Shown: one piece after another, positions 1 through 12,110 of the stretch
Layout: each line of letters opens with the position of its first letter
How positions within the stretch are numbered: position 1 is the stretch's first letter
Assembly: GCF_000003815.2 (NCBI RefSeq)
Contig: NC_049981.1
Coordinates: 16,491,514 to 16,532,336 of the forward strand
Length of the DNA: 40,823 nucleotides
Source: Branchiostoma floridae
Taxonomy: Eukaryota > Chordata > Leptocardii > Amphioxiformes > Branchiostomatidae
Direction: 5' to 3'
Position numbers and translations under genes: made by a program
The notes under the pieces: model-generated
Seen by the model: only the letters and a program-made list of their open reading frames with translations
Database searches by the model: none
Told to the model about the DNA's origin: nothing

Positions 1-1823
1 AGACTACAGCAATCCTTGTCTCCGTTTTTCACGTTTTTTACATGTACTGCAAACGAAAGTATGCGACACATTTACATGTTTTGCCAATTTATTACCTTTA
101 AGCTAAGTTATAACTCCTGAAAAAAGCGTTGGCTAATGCATTGAGTATGGCTCCGATAAGAACAGGTTATGTTCGGTCATAAAGCAAGTTCACACTAGCT
201 GATGTCATCTATCTAGGTAACAGACTCCCTGTAGGTATTACAACCTTCAAATTTATTACCTTGTGACAATGATAGATGGTCACTTAAACTGCCAGTGGTT
301 TCTGTATTTACGGTAGCGCAATTATACAGTCCCGCTATATTTCCTGCCGACATGATCGGCAACAATCATGGAAAATGTTACAAGAAATATAATTACGACG
401 ACGCGACCTAATATGACCACGTGCCTATTGAACAATGTGTTATTAACTTACTGTAATGATACTTAAGCACAGCGAAATGGCCCAAAACGGCACTGTAAGA
501 TGGTACTTTTTATGTCATTATACATACGTCTTTATCACACTTTGGGTTCCAAAGATAAAGACGGCAGAATTGGGCATGTATGGCAACGCTAGATTTATGT
601 ATTGAAACTACTATTGAAATCACTAACACACACACACACATGCAGACACACACACACACACACACACACGCATACTAAAAGGGACGGGAGAGAAAAAAAG
701 TCAACCCAAACAATATAACATTCACTCCATTGTGGGAGAGAATGTTACAGCGTAATAAATTTTTGTTTGAGTAAATCCATCTCGTTGTTAGTTCCTGTTA
801 TGTTTCATACTGCAAGTACTCAAGCTACATACAAAATAGTATTTAGAATATTCCCGAGGAAACGTTTTTAAAATTACTTTTCCTACCATGGTTAAAATGC
901 AAAACAAAAAGGATACCTACTTGCCGGAAATGTCTCAGGAGAACTCAATGCAGGGCGAACGGGAAATAGGACACATCCTGGACTAGAAGTCAAAAATCCA
1001 GTTCATCGTCCACTATGCCATCTCACTCTGTCAACCGTTAAAGCTTTTATCTTGTCAGAAGATCCACTGGCTTACATCGGCGACGGGCGGTCTAGGAGCT
1101 CGACAGGCCAACACAGCCAGTCCCTATAACTAATTTTCTGTTCCAGAAACAGAGGATGGAATTCCTTAAGCTGACTTTCGTTTGGTTATTATTGAACCCT
1201 CCAGAAACCATTACTGGGTTGTGCATCCAATCAGCCTTAAATGTTTCAACCATGCGTTTTGGGCGTGGTCACTGGCGATGTTCGTTGTGATTAATTTTGA
1301 AAGTGGTGAAAGCTGACAAGCCCTTGGGGAGAGTGTTTCATTGATGCATTCATCTAAAATCCAGTTGGTGCGGCATGTTTCCATTCCTACGGGATCATCA
1401 TGCCACCAAATTGATGAATGCAGAAAAAGGTGCATTATGTACAGTGATACATGTAATTGATGCTATAGTTATGTTTATATTTGATTAAATTGACCCTTCC
1501 ATTTTCTTCCTGTGAAGAACGCAGTCAAAATCATTTTAAAAGCAAATAAATTTCCTATTTTTCTCAAGCAGTTCAAATGTAGGGCAAACCAACTTTTATT
1601 ATATTCAGAAACATTCTTCAAATACAAGAATAAACAAGTTACTTTTCCATAAATCATATCGTCTACATTTCTTTGGCTGCGAAGAGCTCACAATGCTGTA
1701 AATGTACTCAAACAGCGCAGAGATCAGTGGTAATAACTTTCATTTTCAGAGAATGACGTTTTGTGTAGACAAAATATATCAGTTGACTTCTATCTCGTGA
1801 AAGGATGACAAAGAGACGAAAAA
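1..1823. other. Noncoding, no gene recognised
   Basis: Apart from the CA microsatellite listed separately, I see no gene, RNA or repeat I can name. Open frames are at most about 75 codons, have no recognisable motif and are not flanked by convincing splice sites. Composition is AT-rich and ordinary for invertebrate intergenic DNA. Confidence 0.6.
625..669. repeat. CA/GT microsatellite
   Basis: An interrupted (CA)n tract: two runs of alternating C and A separated by a short TGCAGA interruption, ending in CACG. It is a simple sequence repeat and likely to vary in length. There is no sign of coding. Confidence 0.95.
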
Positions 1824-1906
1824 GGGTTAGGATATCACGACCTAAAACTGTTAAGTAATTGCCTGCCTTACTCCATGAATGGTTGACGTTATCTATGTGT
1901 GTTTGC

Positions 1907-2075
1907 TTGAATTGAGGCTGGCCTATTCCATGAGATGAAGTGCTTTATATCTTTGAAGGACATTGTATACAATGTAGTGCTTTATATCTTTGAAGGACCT
2001 CGTATACAACGTATACTCATGTTCTTCAAAGATATAAAGCACTTCATCTCATGGACTAGGCCAGCCTCAATTCAA
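1907..2075. repeat. ~50 bp imperfect inverted repeat
   Basis: The left arm starts TTGAATTGAGGCTGGCCTA and continues through ATGAGATGAAGTGCTTTATA to about 1960. It is the reverse complement, with a few mismatches, of the right arm at about 2022-2075. The spacer contains a partial direct copy of the arm (AGTGCTTTATATCTTTGAAG), so the structure looks like a hairpin made by local inverted duplication. Function unknown. It could be part of a miniature transposable element. Confidence 0.8.
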
Positions 2076-2789
2076 TTGGATTGCAGAAAATAGAATATAC
2101 AATATTCTGGTGACAGCAATAGATATGGGGTAAAATCAGGGCGTCGCAAATAGTATCCCAGCTTAAATTTGAGATAAAATTGCCAGCAAGCTGTACTACA
2201 AAAAGGCAACATAAATCATACCTGATACATTTCTTATATCAAGAAAGGCTATTCATGGCAACTTGTGTCCGAACAACATGTATAGTTAATAATGGCACCT
2301 CATAGGGGTCGGGATATCATGACGCACAACTAAATTTACTAAATGATTGCCTAACTAACTTCATGAAAGGTCGGAAGTCATCTATGAGTGATTGCCTGTT
2401 TGCGATGTCCTGCAAAAGGGATTATGTTAGCCCCAGGCTGTTAAAATGAGTCTACACTGCTTTCATATAGAAAAGGACATGAAAGAGCCATCACAGATTT
2501 TTGTATCTTGATCTAATGAATTCAATTGAAGTGGACAAAATAAATAACACTACTGTGACAATTGATGGCAATGATAAAGCCAGAGTCATGTTTCGAATTT
2601 GGCTTATTCTATCAATTTTGTTTTCGGTAAAGCAATCATCATTTCATATAGGCGACGTTATTCATACTTGCCATCTCTCTTACGCCTGAAAGGATTTTAA
2701 TGTTAATGTGACGTAGAGACTTCAGAACATTATAACCTAAAACTGATGAATGATTGCCTGACCTACTTCATGAAAGTTCGGGATCTCGA

Positions 2790-3044
2790 TTAAATGATAT
2801 CATCATATAGCCAGGCACCGCGGACCAATCATTACGCAACGTTCTATGTTCGTTATGACGCCGTAACACATAGATTCTTGCCGGCCCGGTGTTTATCGCT
2901 CCTTATGATTGGTCAGAATTTGAATCGACAACATATGTTGTCGATGCAAATCGATGCAAATCGACAACACATGGTGTCGATTCAAGGGAGCTTCGTTCAC
3001 TCGGTGGTTATCGTTATCACACCATATACACCTCGGGGTGGGTC
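2790..3044. mobile_element. Diverged copy of the fold-back element at 24171-24563
   Basis: It shares several blocks with the 24171-24563 element: 'tcatatagccaggc.ccgcggaccaatca', 'gttatgacgccgtaacac', the core TGTCGATGCAAATCGA and the end 'caccatatacacctcgg'. The two outer halves are not complementary over their full length here and the left tip is missing, so this is an older or truncated member. The core is internally palindromic (cgacaacatatgttgtcg) and carries a 10 bp tandem duplication, giving two ATGCAAAT octamers. No transposase is encoded, so it is a nonautonomous MITE-like element. Confidence 0.7.
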
Positions 3045-3169
3045 ATGACGTAGAGACTTGCTAGCCAGAACATCATAGCCTAAAACTGATGAATGATTTC
3101 CTGACCTACTTCACGAAAGTCCGGGATCACCTATGAGTGAATGCTCCCATACATTTTTTTTGAGTGAAT

Positions 3170-3514
3170 NNNNNNNNNNNNNNNNNNNNNNNNNNNNNNN
3201 NNNNNNNNNNNNNNNNNNNNNNNNNNNNNNNNNNNNNNNNNNNNNNNNNNNNNNNNNNNNNNNNNNNNNNNNNNNNNNNNNNNNNNNNNNNNNNNNNNNN
3301 NNNNNNNNNNNNNNNNNNNNNNNNNNNNNNNNNNNNNNNNNNNNNNNNNNNNNNNNNNNNNNNNNNNNNNNNNNNNNNNNNNNNNNNNNNNNNNNNNNNN
3401 NNNNNNNNNNNNNNNNNNNNNNNNNNNNNNNNNNNNNNNNNNNNNNNNNNNNNNNNNNNNNNNNNNNNNNNNNNNNNNNNNNNNNNNNNNNNNNNNNNNN
3501 NNNNNNNNNNNNNN
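3170..3514. other. Assembly gap (345 N)
   Basis: An uninterrupted run of N. Nothing can be said of its content, and the length may be an estimate. The gap begins just after a repeat copy and a T-run, a typical place for an assembly break. Any translation across it is meaningless. Confidence 0.99.
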
Positions 3515-6030
3515 ACATATGTGGCGTTTATGTTGATTCCAATGGCAGGGCAATAGACTTTCGGGGAATCCCTAATATGATCGTATTGTTGATTAATGTT
3601 TCAAAGTTTCACAATATTGATAAAAACATTTGGAACTTTCTGAAACCTCATCGTCTAATCGTCTGGTTGTGCATTTATGCATTTAGCCTTCTGTGCATGG
3701 AAATATATTTAAGATTATTACTCATAAAGTCATTGAAGCGACAAATTAAAGGCATGGAAGATTCGAAGTGCCACCCCTGTCTACACAGCGTTTTCGGGTA
3801 TACTTTATCATTTGCCAAACAAGACATATCTTGGGCAGCAATAGTTTGCAATAGGTCTGAAAAGTACATTTATCATAGAACAATCTACAAAATATTGGTA
3901 TCATTTCCTGGGCTGCCCCTAAAGTACGTATTGAACGGCATTAGTCTCGAAAAGCCACAGTAACAGCTTGAATCTTTGGACAGTCTCCAAACTCATCTTG
4001 GAACCAATACAAGACACTATCAACTCGCAATGACTATACTTCTTGTATTTAGATCTGGTCCATATCTGACTGGAATAGTTCTAAACTGCCATGGTAAAGA
4101 TTCGAAAATCTTTAAAGTAGAGCCATTGCAATGCAGACTATCAACTCATACTGTGACTAAAGGACAGACTTAATCCTTACCGTATGTCCCAAAGATACTA
4201 TTTGAGCTACATTAAGATTGATTTGAATAGCCACAGTAACAATTGGACCCATTGAAATATTGGGCAATCTGAAGAAAGTATCTTAAATCCTAGATAGTGA
4301 CACGCGGGCAGACTGTTAACTCTCTATGTAGCCGATTTTATTCTTATGAAAGTAGTCTGTTGCCTTTTGCTCCAATAAGACATATTGAAGTACAATAGTT
4401 TAAATGGGGCTAAACAGTCTCTGTACCCATTCGGGTAATCCACAGCAGTGGTGAGATGCAATTTAGTGTCAGGTTACATGTCTTTTATCAGGAATGCAAC
4501 GAAGCAGTCGATGGAAAGTCAAATATTCTGCTGACCCTTGGTCCTCCATTGTATTTCTTTAAAAAACAAATCGTTATTTTCCCATCGAATCTGAAGCTGC
4601 AAACTACATTGAGTAGTGCTATGTAGATAGATTTAAACACAGATAGATGTAGGTGACGGCAGAAAGTGCCCTACATTTCCTTTAAATGGGATCCGGGTCA
4701 AATTAGAGGTATCGGGCAGATGCAGTGGCAAATGTCATCAAGTTTCATTATCGATTTTGTCCTAGCGAACACACAGCAAATCTTACAAAAACTGTGATTG
4801 ACGTTCTTCTAATGGCATTGCCATTTCGAATGATTCAGTGTTTTGTAGATAACATTCGTAAAATCTTCATTGCGTGTGTTCATATTATGCATGCAGTTTC
4901 AGCCTTTTAACATATCTATTTACAGTATTTAATGTACGTAGGTTGAAATGCATATCACACGAAGAGAAGTTTTTGAATGTATTTGACCCTGGTATAATTG
5001 TCAGGCACTTGATAGGCTTTTCTAGCTGGTCATTTGCAGCCGATCGAATACATATATTATGTATAACTAACCTCTTCACTTATGCCAATCTAAAACTTGC
5101 ACGTTGAGTATATACGCTATATTTATGCAACTCCATATATCTAGCAATGCGCCATAGTTAAATGCACTTGGAGCAAAGGTTGCATGGCTAAGTTATCTCA
5201 AACCTTTTAACCATTGTGCAGTGTAGATGCCATAGTCTTATTTAAGCCCAGCACATTAACCCAGACATTATAATGACGTTTAGATTAATTCTATTCATGG
5301 ATGTACATTTCATTAAAAAAATATTCAACAATCACGCGATACTTAACCATTAGAGTTTTTCAAACTATTCACAGACTTGCTATGTTTTAATTTGAGACGA
5401 TGCTCTGGTGAAAGTTCTGCTTAGCTAACGTAAAAGGCTCCATTGACCTACGCTTTGCAGTAGACCCCAACCCCATGACCCCTCCAACAGGTTAAAGCAG
5501 GTTGTAGTGCCCTCCATGTTAAAGGAAACGCATGGTCACCAAAGGTTTTTCTGGCGTCGGTAAGTCGAATGGTATAACTTTGGTGTCGCCATATTGACTG
5601 AGAGATGAGTAAATACACAGAGATATGTATAACCGATAAATGACCTAATGTAATAGAATTTGGGCATTTTAGTCCAAATGTCTACATCCATTCATATAGA
5701 GGCATAAAGAAGGAAGATGAGGGATGGATATGATCTTTTTACTGCCCTCTAGCTACATAATGGTAGAACAAGACGTCACCGAATTATACATTTTGATATG
5801 CTGTCACTTTTCTGCCAACGTAGACTGATACATGGTTTGGTTAATCAGACGAGACTGATTCATCTTCCGTGGTGAATACAGTCAGCCCGAACTGGCTGGA
5901 TGAAATTTATCTCTGAGCCATTAGTAATTGTTTGATACGTGTGTGCATACGGGGGGATTTTCGGCCACCCAAACTCCACTGGCGCAAGTCAGCAATGTAC
6001 TCGTAAGATGCCGTGAAGGATACATTTGCA
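3515..6030. other. Noncoding, no gene recognised
   Basis: AT-rich sequence with only short open frames (up to about 75 codons) that have no recognisable motif, signal peptide or splice-site context. No tandem repeat or RNA gene is evident to me. Confidence 0.6.
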
Positions 6031-6039
6031 TTTTACTAG

Positions 6040-6820
6040 TATGCTACTAAGGGTTATTCTTAACGTATTATTAGTTAAACAACGTCAAGCGTTCATCAAA
6101 ACCGACAAACGAAAAGGTCTGCTATTCTTGTCATTTTCAGTCAACTTTTCACCGGTCAGTACTCTTCAACACAAACCATTACAAGTACTATATTTAAGAC
6201 AGAAACATGGTCATCATAACCGATGGACGAAGGTCAATGCTGAGGGATGAATACAAATAGGTCTCAATTTTTATTCAACTTTAATAGCCCGGTCGGTATT
6301 CTACAACCTCTAACATCATAGGAATCACTTAGGCGACAGAACAACAAAAGGGGTTAAATCTTTGTTGAAGGAATCGATGTGATATTTCCCCCAGCTATTC
6401 AGCCAGTACTTATTAACCATGAACATCATAAGAGTCAGATTTCTGTCCAGTTCAGGACAGTTCAGTTCTGTTTATAGGTGAGAATACCGACGAAGATGCC
6501 GTTGCATTGATATTCGCATTCTGACTCAATTTTTGACACGTTAGTACTCGAAAATCCGAAACTTGATAAGAAGTACTCAGGCGATGACAACAAAATGGTC
6601 ACCCAGTCGATCGACGAAGATCAAAGCCTAGCGAAACAAGTAGGTCCGCTATTTTTCCTAATTTGTGACACCGGTCAGTATTCTTACAACTTAAAGCATC
6701 AAAAGAAACATATAGGCGTCTAAAACAAGATGGTCAACGAGTCATCCGACGAAGAGCAAATCTTAGGCAAACAAACAGGTTTGATGTTTTTCCTCATATT
6801 CGGCTTGACGCTTTGACCCG
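6040..6820. repeat. Degenerate ~110-140 bp tandem repeat, about five copies
   Basis: The phrase 'ccggtcagta(c/t)tctt-caac' recurs near 6150, 6291, 6401, 6538 and 6671. It is followed in several copies by 'ggcgac.aacaa.a.ggtca.c.agtc.atcgacgaag.tcaa'. Spacing runs from about 110 to 141 bases and the copies are strongly diverged. Several copies hold a short open stretch reading Met-Val-x-x-Ser-x-Asp-Glu, but none stays open. I take it as an old decayed tandem array, not a gene. Confidence 0.6.
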
Positions 6821-6829
6821 GGGACCGCG

Positions 6830-7680
6830 ACACCAATCGATACCCGATGTTTGTGTTTAATGGAATAAAACAGGATGGATGGTCTCGCGGCGCGTCTGTA
6901 ATCTTCGCGCCGTTCAGTCGTTTAGTGAAGGCGACTTATCTTCCAGAAACACGCAGGAAGGATTACCGATTCTTAAAAATGTGATTGCCTTCAAGGAATG
7001 CGTCAAAGAACCATTGACGTGTACCAAAGACTTTGATGTGTCACAACATGTTCAAGTTATGCCAATGATAGAGTTCCGATATGAGTGGAAAACTTATGCT
7101 TATGACGAAATTGTTAAGGTTATTACCTGGTGCGATGACAGGCACAGCACGAAAACAACTTTTTAAGCAAAGTTTCAGAGATACGTATAAAGCCCTTAAA
7201 GGCGGAGAAATATTTCAGCAGATTTTAAGATCTATCAAAGGCATCGGAAACATACATTTGGCATTTACGGAAGATTTCAGCGTTTGTAAATCTAACTTAA
7301 TCTGTTGTGTTTCTTTACGTGAATTTTACATGTATTTTAGTATGCCGAAAAGACAACTTAAATGTCTCAAAAATATTTTCTGTCAAAACGGACAAATGCC
7401 GTTTCTCTAGATCTGTTACAAAATACATGTTAACCGGCTATGTCAAATGTAATAAGCCTTTGTCTGGTGTTAGATAAAACATTGCGTCATCTGTTTTATA
7501 ACAGTGGCAAGATTTACAGTCAAAACTGAAAATTATTGCGCTTTCTGGCACAAAATGTTATGTTTATTCCTCAGCAAATACAAATTCAATACAATACAAA
7601 GTCAAATACCATAATCTTCTGTGTTGTTTAGCAATTCCGAAAGCATTTGACGTATTCAAACTTTCTGTGCGCAAGGTTTA
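6830..7680. other. Unique-looking DNA with two short overlapping open frames
   Basis: Two overlapping + frames are open here (6879-7166, 95 codons, and 7081-7410, 109 codons). They have somewhat protein-like composition but no recognised domain and no clear flanking splice sites. They could be relics of an exon or retroelement. I do not call them genes. The rest of the stretch shows nothing. Confidence 0.4.
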
Positions 7681-8880
7681 ATTCGAACAGGGGAGAACCT
7701 CTCACGGTTAGCTTATATGCGCTATTTTACGTTATATGAAATGTTGCGTATACCATGGTCAATATTGACCGAAGGATGCCATATATATAATTTATTTCGA
7801 ACCGTCATTTACGCAAAGAAGGGAAGACCTCCCCCGTTAATATATTTGCCAAGACGTATATGAAATGTTGCGTATTTCATTTGAATATACGAAATGATTA
7901 TTCTTTGAATCCGCGCAGTTTAAGCGAACTAGGGGAGACCTCCCCCGTTTAGCTTACTAGTATATGTTGCCAAAACGTATATGAAATGTTGCGTATTTCT
8001 GTAAAACATACGACATGTTTAATCTTTGAATCCGCGCAGTTTAAGCGAACTAGGGGAGACCTCCCCCGTTTAGCTTATATGCTGCCAAAACGTATATGGA
8101 ATGTTGCGTATTTCTGTAAAACATACAACAAGTTTAATCTTTGAATGCTCGCAGTTAAAGCGAACTTCGGGAGACCACCCCCATTTAGCTTATATGTTGT
8201 CAAGACGTATATGAAATGTTGCGTATTTCTAAAACATACAACAAGTTTAATCTTTGAATCCGCGCAGTTTAAGCGTACTAGGGGAGACCTCCCCCGTTTA
8301 GCTTAGATGTTGCCAAGACGTATATGAAATGTTGCGTATTTCTGTAAAACATACAACAAGTTTAATCTTTGAATCCGCGCAGTTTAAGCGAACTAGGGGA
8401 GACCTCCCCTGTTTAGCTTATATGCTGCCAAAACGTATATGAAATGTTGCGTATTTCTGTTGAACATACGACATGTTTAATCTTTGAATCCGCGCAGTTT
8501 AAGCGAACTAGGGGAGACCTCCCCCGTTTAGCTTATATGTTGCCAAGACGTATATGAAATGTTGCGTATTTCTGTTGAACATACGACATGTTTAATCTTT
8601 GAATCCGCGCAGTTTAAGCGAACTAGGGGAGACCTCCCCCGTTTAGCTTATATGTTGCCAAGACGTATATGAAATGTTGCGTATTTCTGTTGAACATACG
8701 ACATGTTTAATCTTTGAATCCGCGTAGCTTAAGCAAACTTGGGGGCACTACCCCCGTTTTATCTATTAGCTTATACCGTCTCAAAGGTTATATGAAACGT
8801 TGCCTTTTTCTGCTGAACATACGGCATGTTTGAAGCGCAGTTTCTGTGAACAGGAGGAGACCCTTTCCTTTTTTTTATAC
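7680..8880. repeat. ~115 bp satellite array, about 10-11 copies
   Basis: The phrase 'cgcgcagtttaagcgaact' followed by 'ggggagacctccccc' recurs near 7695, 7826, 7937, 8058, 8173, 8286, 8401, 8516, 8631, 8746 and 8858. Central spacings settle at exactly 115 bases, while edge copies are irregular (about 111-131) and more diverged. That is the usual pattern of a satellite homogenised in the middle and decaying at its ends. Each unit also holds 'acgtatatgaaatgttgcgtatttc' and a GC-rich dyad, GGGGAG-AC-CTCCCC, in otherwise AT-rich DNA. Noncoding. Confidence 0.95.
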
Positions 8881-10005
8881 CGCATATATGTTCTGAAATT
8901 CCAGGGTCTAAATTAGGGTGAGGCCGCCTGTTTTCTTTGTGGCAAGTTGAAACTCGAGCTAAGAGACGGTAGAAATCCCGACTACTGCTATGAATATCTC
9001 CGCGACTCAACCTCTGCTTGAAGAATAAGGATGTAGTAGGTATAGCGTTTTGTGCAGTGAGTTGTGTATTCTCTATAAAACGGCAAGCAGTTCTTACGAC
9101 AGGTAAATGTACGAAATATGTTTATTTCTTTATCTACAAGCAAGCGTCGAGAAAGAACAGTTTGTGCACACAGGCGGTGTCTTCTCGTGTTGCTCGTGTT
9201 TGTTTGGGTTAATTATGGTGATATGCGTGGGCAGGCAAGATGTAAATTTATTCAGCGTTATTTCGTACTCGCCATGGGGCGCACACCTCCGTCCGTCAAA
9301 GGAGGTTGAACTTCCTTGGTCCGTCTGTGGCACAGCTGTGTCATGTGATAGGATGTATCCAATGGCAGAAAAGAGTGGGGGGTTCAAATTTACGGGCCAT
9401 ACGTACGACAAGGAGCGGTTATTTTCCAGGCGTTCATTTTTGAAGAGAAGTATTGAAGAAAGTTTGGGCCTGTTGTAGCCCGCAAGTTGTGGCCGCGACG
9501 CCGCTTTTACCACCTAGGACCCCCGGTGACGGAATTTGACTCAAAGATACGAGGTGGCTATCATTCTGTAAAAGCTGTTGTTGTTGGAAATCGACACAGA
9601 ATGGAAATCACGGCCCTTGTACCATCCGGATTAATAGAAGCCGAGACTGCAAGCTGAACATGTTTCGCGTTCACAGAATCCAGGACCATCCAACAGCACG
9701 AGTCATATCGGCCACTACTCTAGATCTTACCGGATTCTTATTCCTGTTGTGAACAGATGGAACTGTACATGTGTGCTCTTTTTAACTTACGCCGAAACTC
9801 TTCACCCGACACTGGAAATGGGACTGTGGACTGCTGCACGGAATTGCGCAACCGTTGTGATTGTTTCAACTGCCGACTACATCAGAATGAAAGGCCACAA
9901 ATACCTAGTAGGCTGTAGGTTTTTTTTACTTTTCCATGTAATATTTTCTCGTAATTCAATAAAATTTCAAAGTTTCATCCATTGTATTTTCTTGCTTTGA
10001 AATGT
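8881..10005. other. Spacer between two satellite arrays, no gene recognised
   Basis: About 1.1 kb separating the 115 bp and 141 bp arrays. Open frames of up to about 125 codons exist on both strands around 9107-9513 and overlap one another. None has a recognisable domain or splice context, so I treat them as chance. Confidence 0.5.
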
Positions 10006-11060
10006 GCTAATGATTATTCTCCTAAAATGGCACTTATCCACACCTTATAATCAACTTAATGCACACGTATATGAGACGTACAGAGGGAACTTTAAACATG
10101 TCTTAAGGGTGTTTTAGTACGTATTTATGACAACTTTAAGCTGCTGAAAAGAAAAATATAGACACATTAAATCCTCTTAATTCACACGTATATGAGACGT
10201 AAATAGGCTTTAGATCAAATAAACGTGAAGTTTAAACATGTCTTAAGGGCGTTTTAATAGATATTTATGGCGAATTTAAGCTACTGAAAAGGCACCTAAA
10301 CACGTTATAATCCACTTAATGCACACGTATATGAGACGTAAATAGGCTTTAGATCAAATAAACGTGAAGTTTAAACATGTCTTAAGGGCGTTTTAATAAG
10401 TATTTATGGCAACTTTAAGCTGCTGAAAAGGAACCTAAACACACATTATAATCCACTTAATGCACACGTATATTAGACGTAAACAGGCTTTAGATCAAAT
10501 AAACGTGAAGTTTAAACAAGTCTTAAGGGCGTTATAATAGGTATTTATGGCAAATTTAAGCTGCTGAAAAGGCACCTAAACACACGTTATAATCCACTTA
10601 ATGCACACGTATATGAGACATAAATAGGCTTTAGATCAAATATACGTGAAGTTTAAACATGTCTTAAGGGCGTTTTAATAGATATTTACGGCAACTTTAA
10701 ACTGCTGAAAAGGCACCTAAACACACGTTATAATCCTCTTAATGGACACGTATATGAGACGTAAAGAGGCTTTAGATCAAATTAACGTGAAGTTTAAACA
10801 TGTCTTAAGGGCGTTTTAATAAGTATTTATGGCAACTTTAAGCTGCTGAAAAGGCACTAAAACACACGTTATAATCCACTTAATGCAATTGTATATGAGA
10901 CGTAAAGAGGCTTTAGATCAAATAAACGTGAACTTTAAACAAGTTTTACGGGGGTTTTAAAAATCATTTACGACATCTTTAAGCTGCTGAAAGACAACGG
11001 GAAAACCGGAAAATAAGGACTAACACGGACCTACAGAAAGACCACTTAAAGGCAATATTT
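10006..11060. repeat. ~141 bp satellite array, about 7 copies
   Basis: The core 'gaagtttaaacatgtcttaa' recurs at about 10091, 10231, 10370, 10511, 10652, 10793 and 10934, a spacing of 139-141 bases. Each unit runs 'ttaatgcacacgtatatgag', 'acgta.a.aggctttagatcaaataaacgtg', the core, then 'gcgttttaata.gtatttatggcaa.tttaagctgctgaaaaggc'. First and last copies are the most diverged. Noncoding. It shares the 10-mer ACGTATATGA with the neighbouring 115 bp array. Confidence 0.95.
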
Positions 11061-11479
11061 ACGTACTCGTATAAGTGGTGTATAGATCCGTAAAGGAGGA
11101 AAATACGTCAACATTACGCATGGTTTCAGCATCCTTAAATACCGTTTTTCGTGCCGTGAGGTGTGGTAATCACTAGCACCTCTAAAATAGCCATGGTATC
11201 TGTGTAATTGGCGCCACATGTACATTGACGTCCCTGCATCTTTAAGCATTACATTGCTATATAGATACTTGAATTAAGTCCTCAAAGTACATATGAAATT
11301 AGTGAGATAGATTTTTGAAGTTTGGCTTGGGGGCTTGGTCTGCTGCATGTAATAAAACAGCTAAACACGGTAGTCTTTGAGCCCACTGTAATGAAAACAT
11401 ATTTGGAAAATATTTGTATCTTATGATTTCTTCTATGAGCCCCTGCACCACGGAAATGGTGTCTATCTTTTATTATCTC
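11061..11479. other. Noncoding, no gene recognised
   Basis: A short stretch between the 141 bp satellite and a dispersed repeat. Minus-strand open frames of 67 and 136 codons reach into it, but the longer one runs antisense through the GT-rich start of the dispersed repeat and has no domain I recognise. Confidence 0.5.
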
Positions 11480-12110
11480 CATGAAAAATGGAGCGATAGT
11501 TTTGGATGTGAATGTCTGTGTGTGCGTCTGTGTGTGTGCTTGTGTTTCCGAATATTTGTGGTCAGCATAACTTAACTGAAGACCTCTGGATAGATTGTCA
11601 TGATATTTGGTATATGCATAGGTGTTGGGAAGACGAAGGTCAGGGTCAATTTTTGACGCCCAGGTATGTGACCTTGGAACTGCAGCAGACATTCCGTTTT
11701 TTGTATCTTTTGACCTGGATGTGCTATATGATATTTTGGTGGCAGATAACTTGTGACGTAAAGGATAGGTGGTGTATGTTTGGGTCCCCTAGCCGGTTGC
11801 TCTGGAACACAGGGGCGTTTTTTCTCAAAATCTTAAGAGGATAACTGGGCAAGGGAACGACAAATTTAGATGATAATTGGTATGTAGGTAGCTTAGACAG
11901 AGATGTACATAATCAAGTCCAAATTATGCAAACTGGCGCTTGATTTGTATAATTAATGAGGGAAATCTATATTTGGAGTGTTTGCCATTGTAGGACTCAA
12001 ATACCTGTCATATATGTAATATGTGGCTTGTGGAACATTACAGATATCAATTATGCAAATACGTCCCTAATTTGTATAATTATGTAAAAGTGCTATAATT
12101 CTTCTAAATG
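11480..12110. repeat. Probable dispersed repeat
   Basis: It begins with a GT-rich tract (about 11510-11550), continues through 'gtcatgatatttggtatatg', 'ttgggaagacgaaggtcagg', 'ccaggtatgtgaccttggaa', and ends in repeated 'caaattatgcaaa' and 'aatttgtataattaatgagg' phrases. This wording is of a type I recall as highly repeated in lancelet genomes. I could not verify this, and only one copy is in the window. An open + frame (11512-11844) lies inside it and is not considered a gene. Confidence 0.5.

Larger units (their letters stand above)
1824..3144. repeat. Cluster of four related ~85-100 bp repeats
   Basis: Four diverged direct copies share the order 'cctaaaactg-(a)tga-atgattgcctg-cctactt-catgaaag-tcgggatc-ctatgagtg'. 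They lie at about 1824-1906, 2305-2400, 2708-2788 and 3046-3144. The last two are the closest pair and both begin TGACGTAGAGACTT. They directly flank the fold-back-type element at about 2790-3044. The first copy abuts the inverted repeat at 1907-2075. This looks like a nest of dispersed or locally duplicated noncoding repeat. No protein is encoded and the element class is not recognised. Confidence 0.7.

Noticed and set aside
3111-3963. Long open frames crossing the N gap
   Set aside because: They consist mainly of undetermined residues. The real parts have no recognisable features and no evidence links the two sides.
7680-11060. CRISPR-like appearance of regularly spaced repeats
   Set aside because: The whole 115 or 141 bp unit is conserved with no variable spacers. 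These are satellites in eukaryotic DNA.
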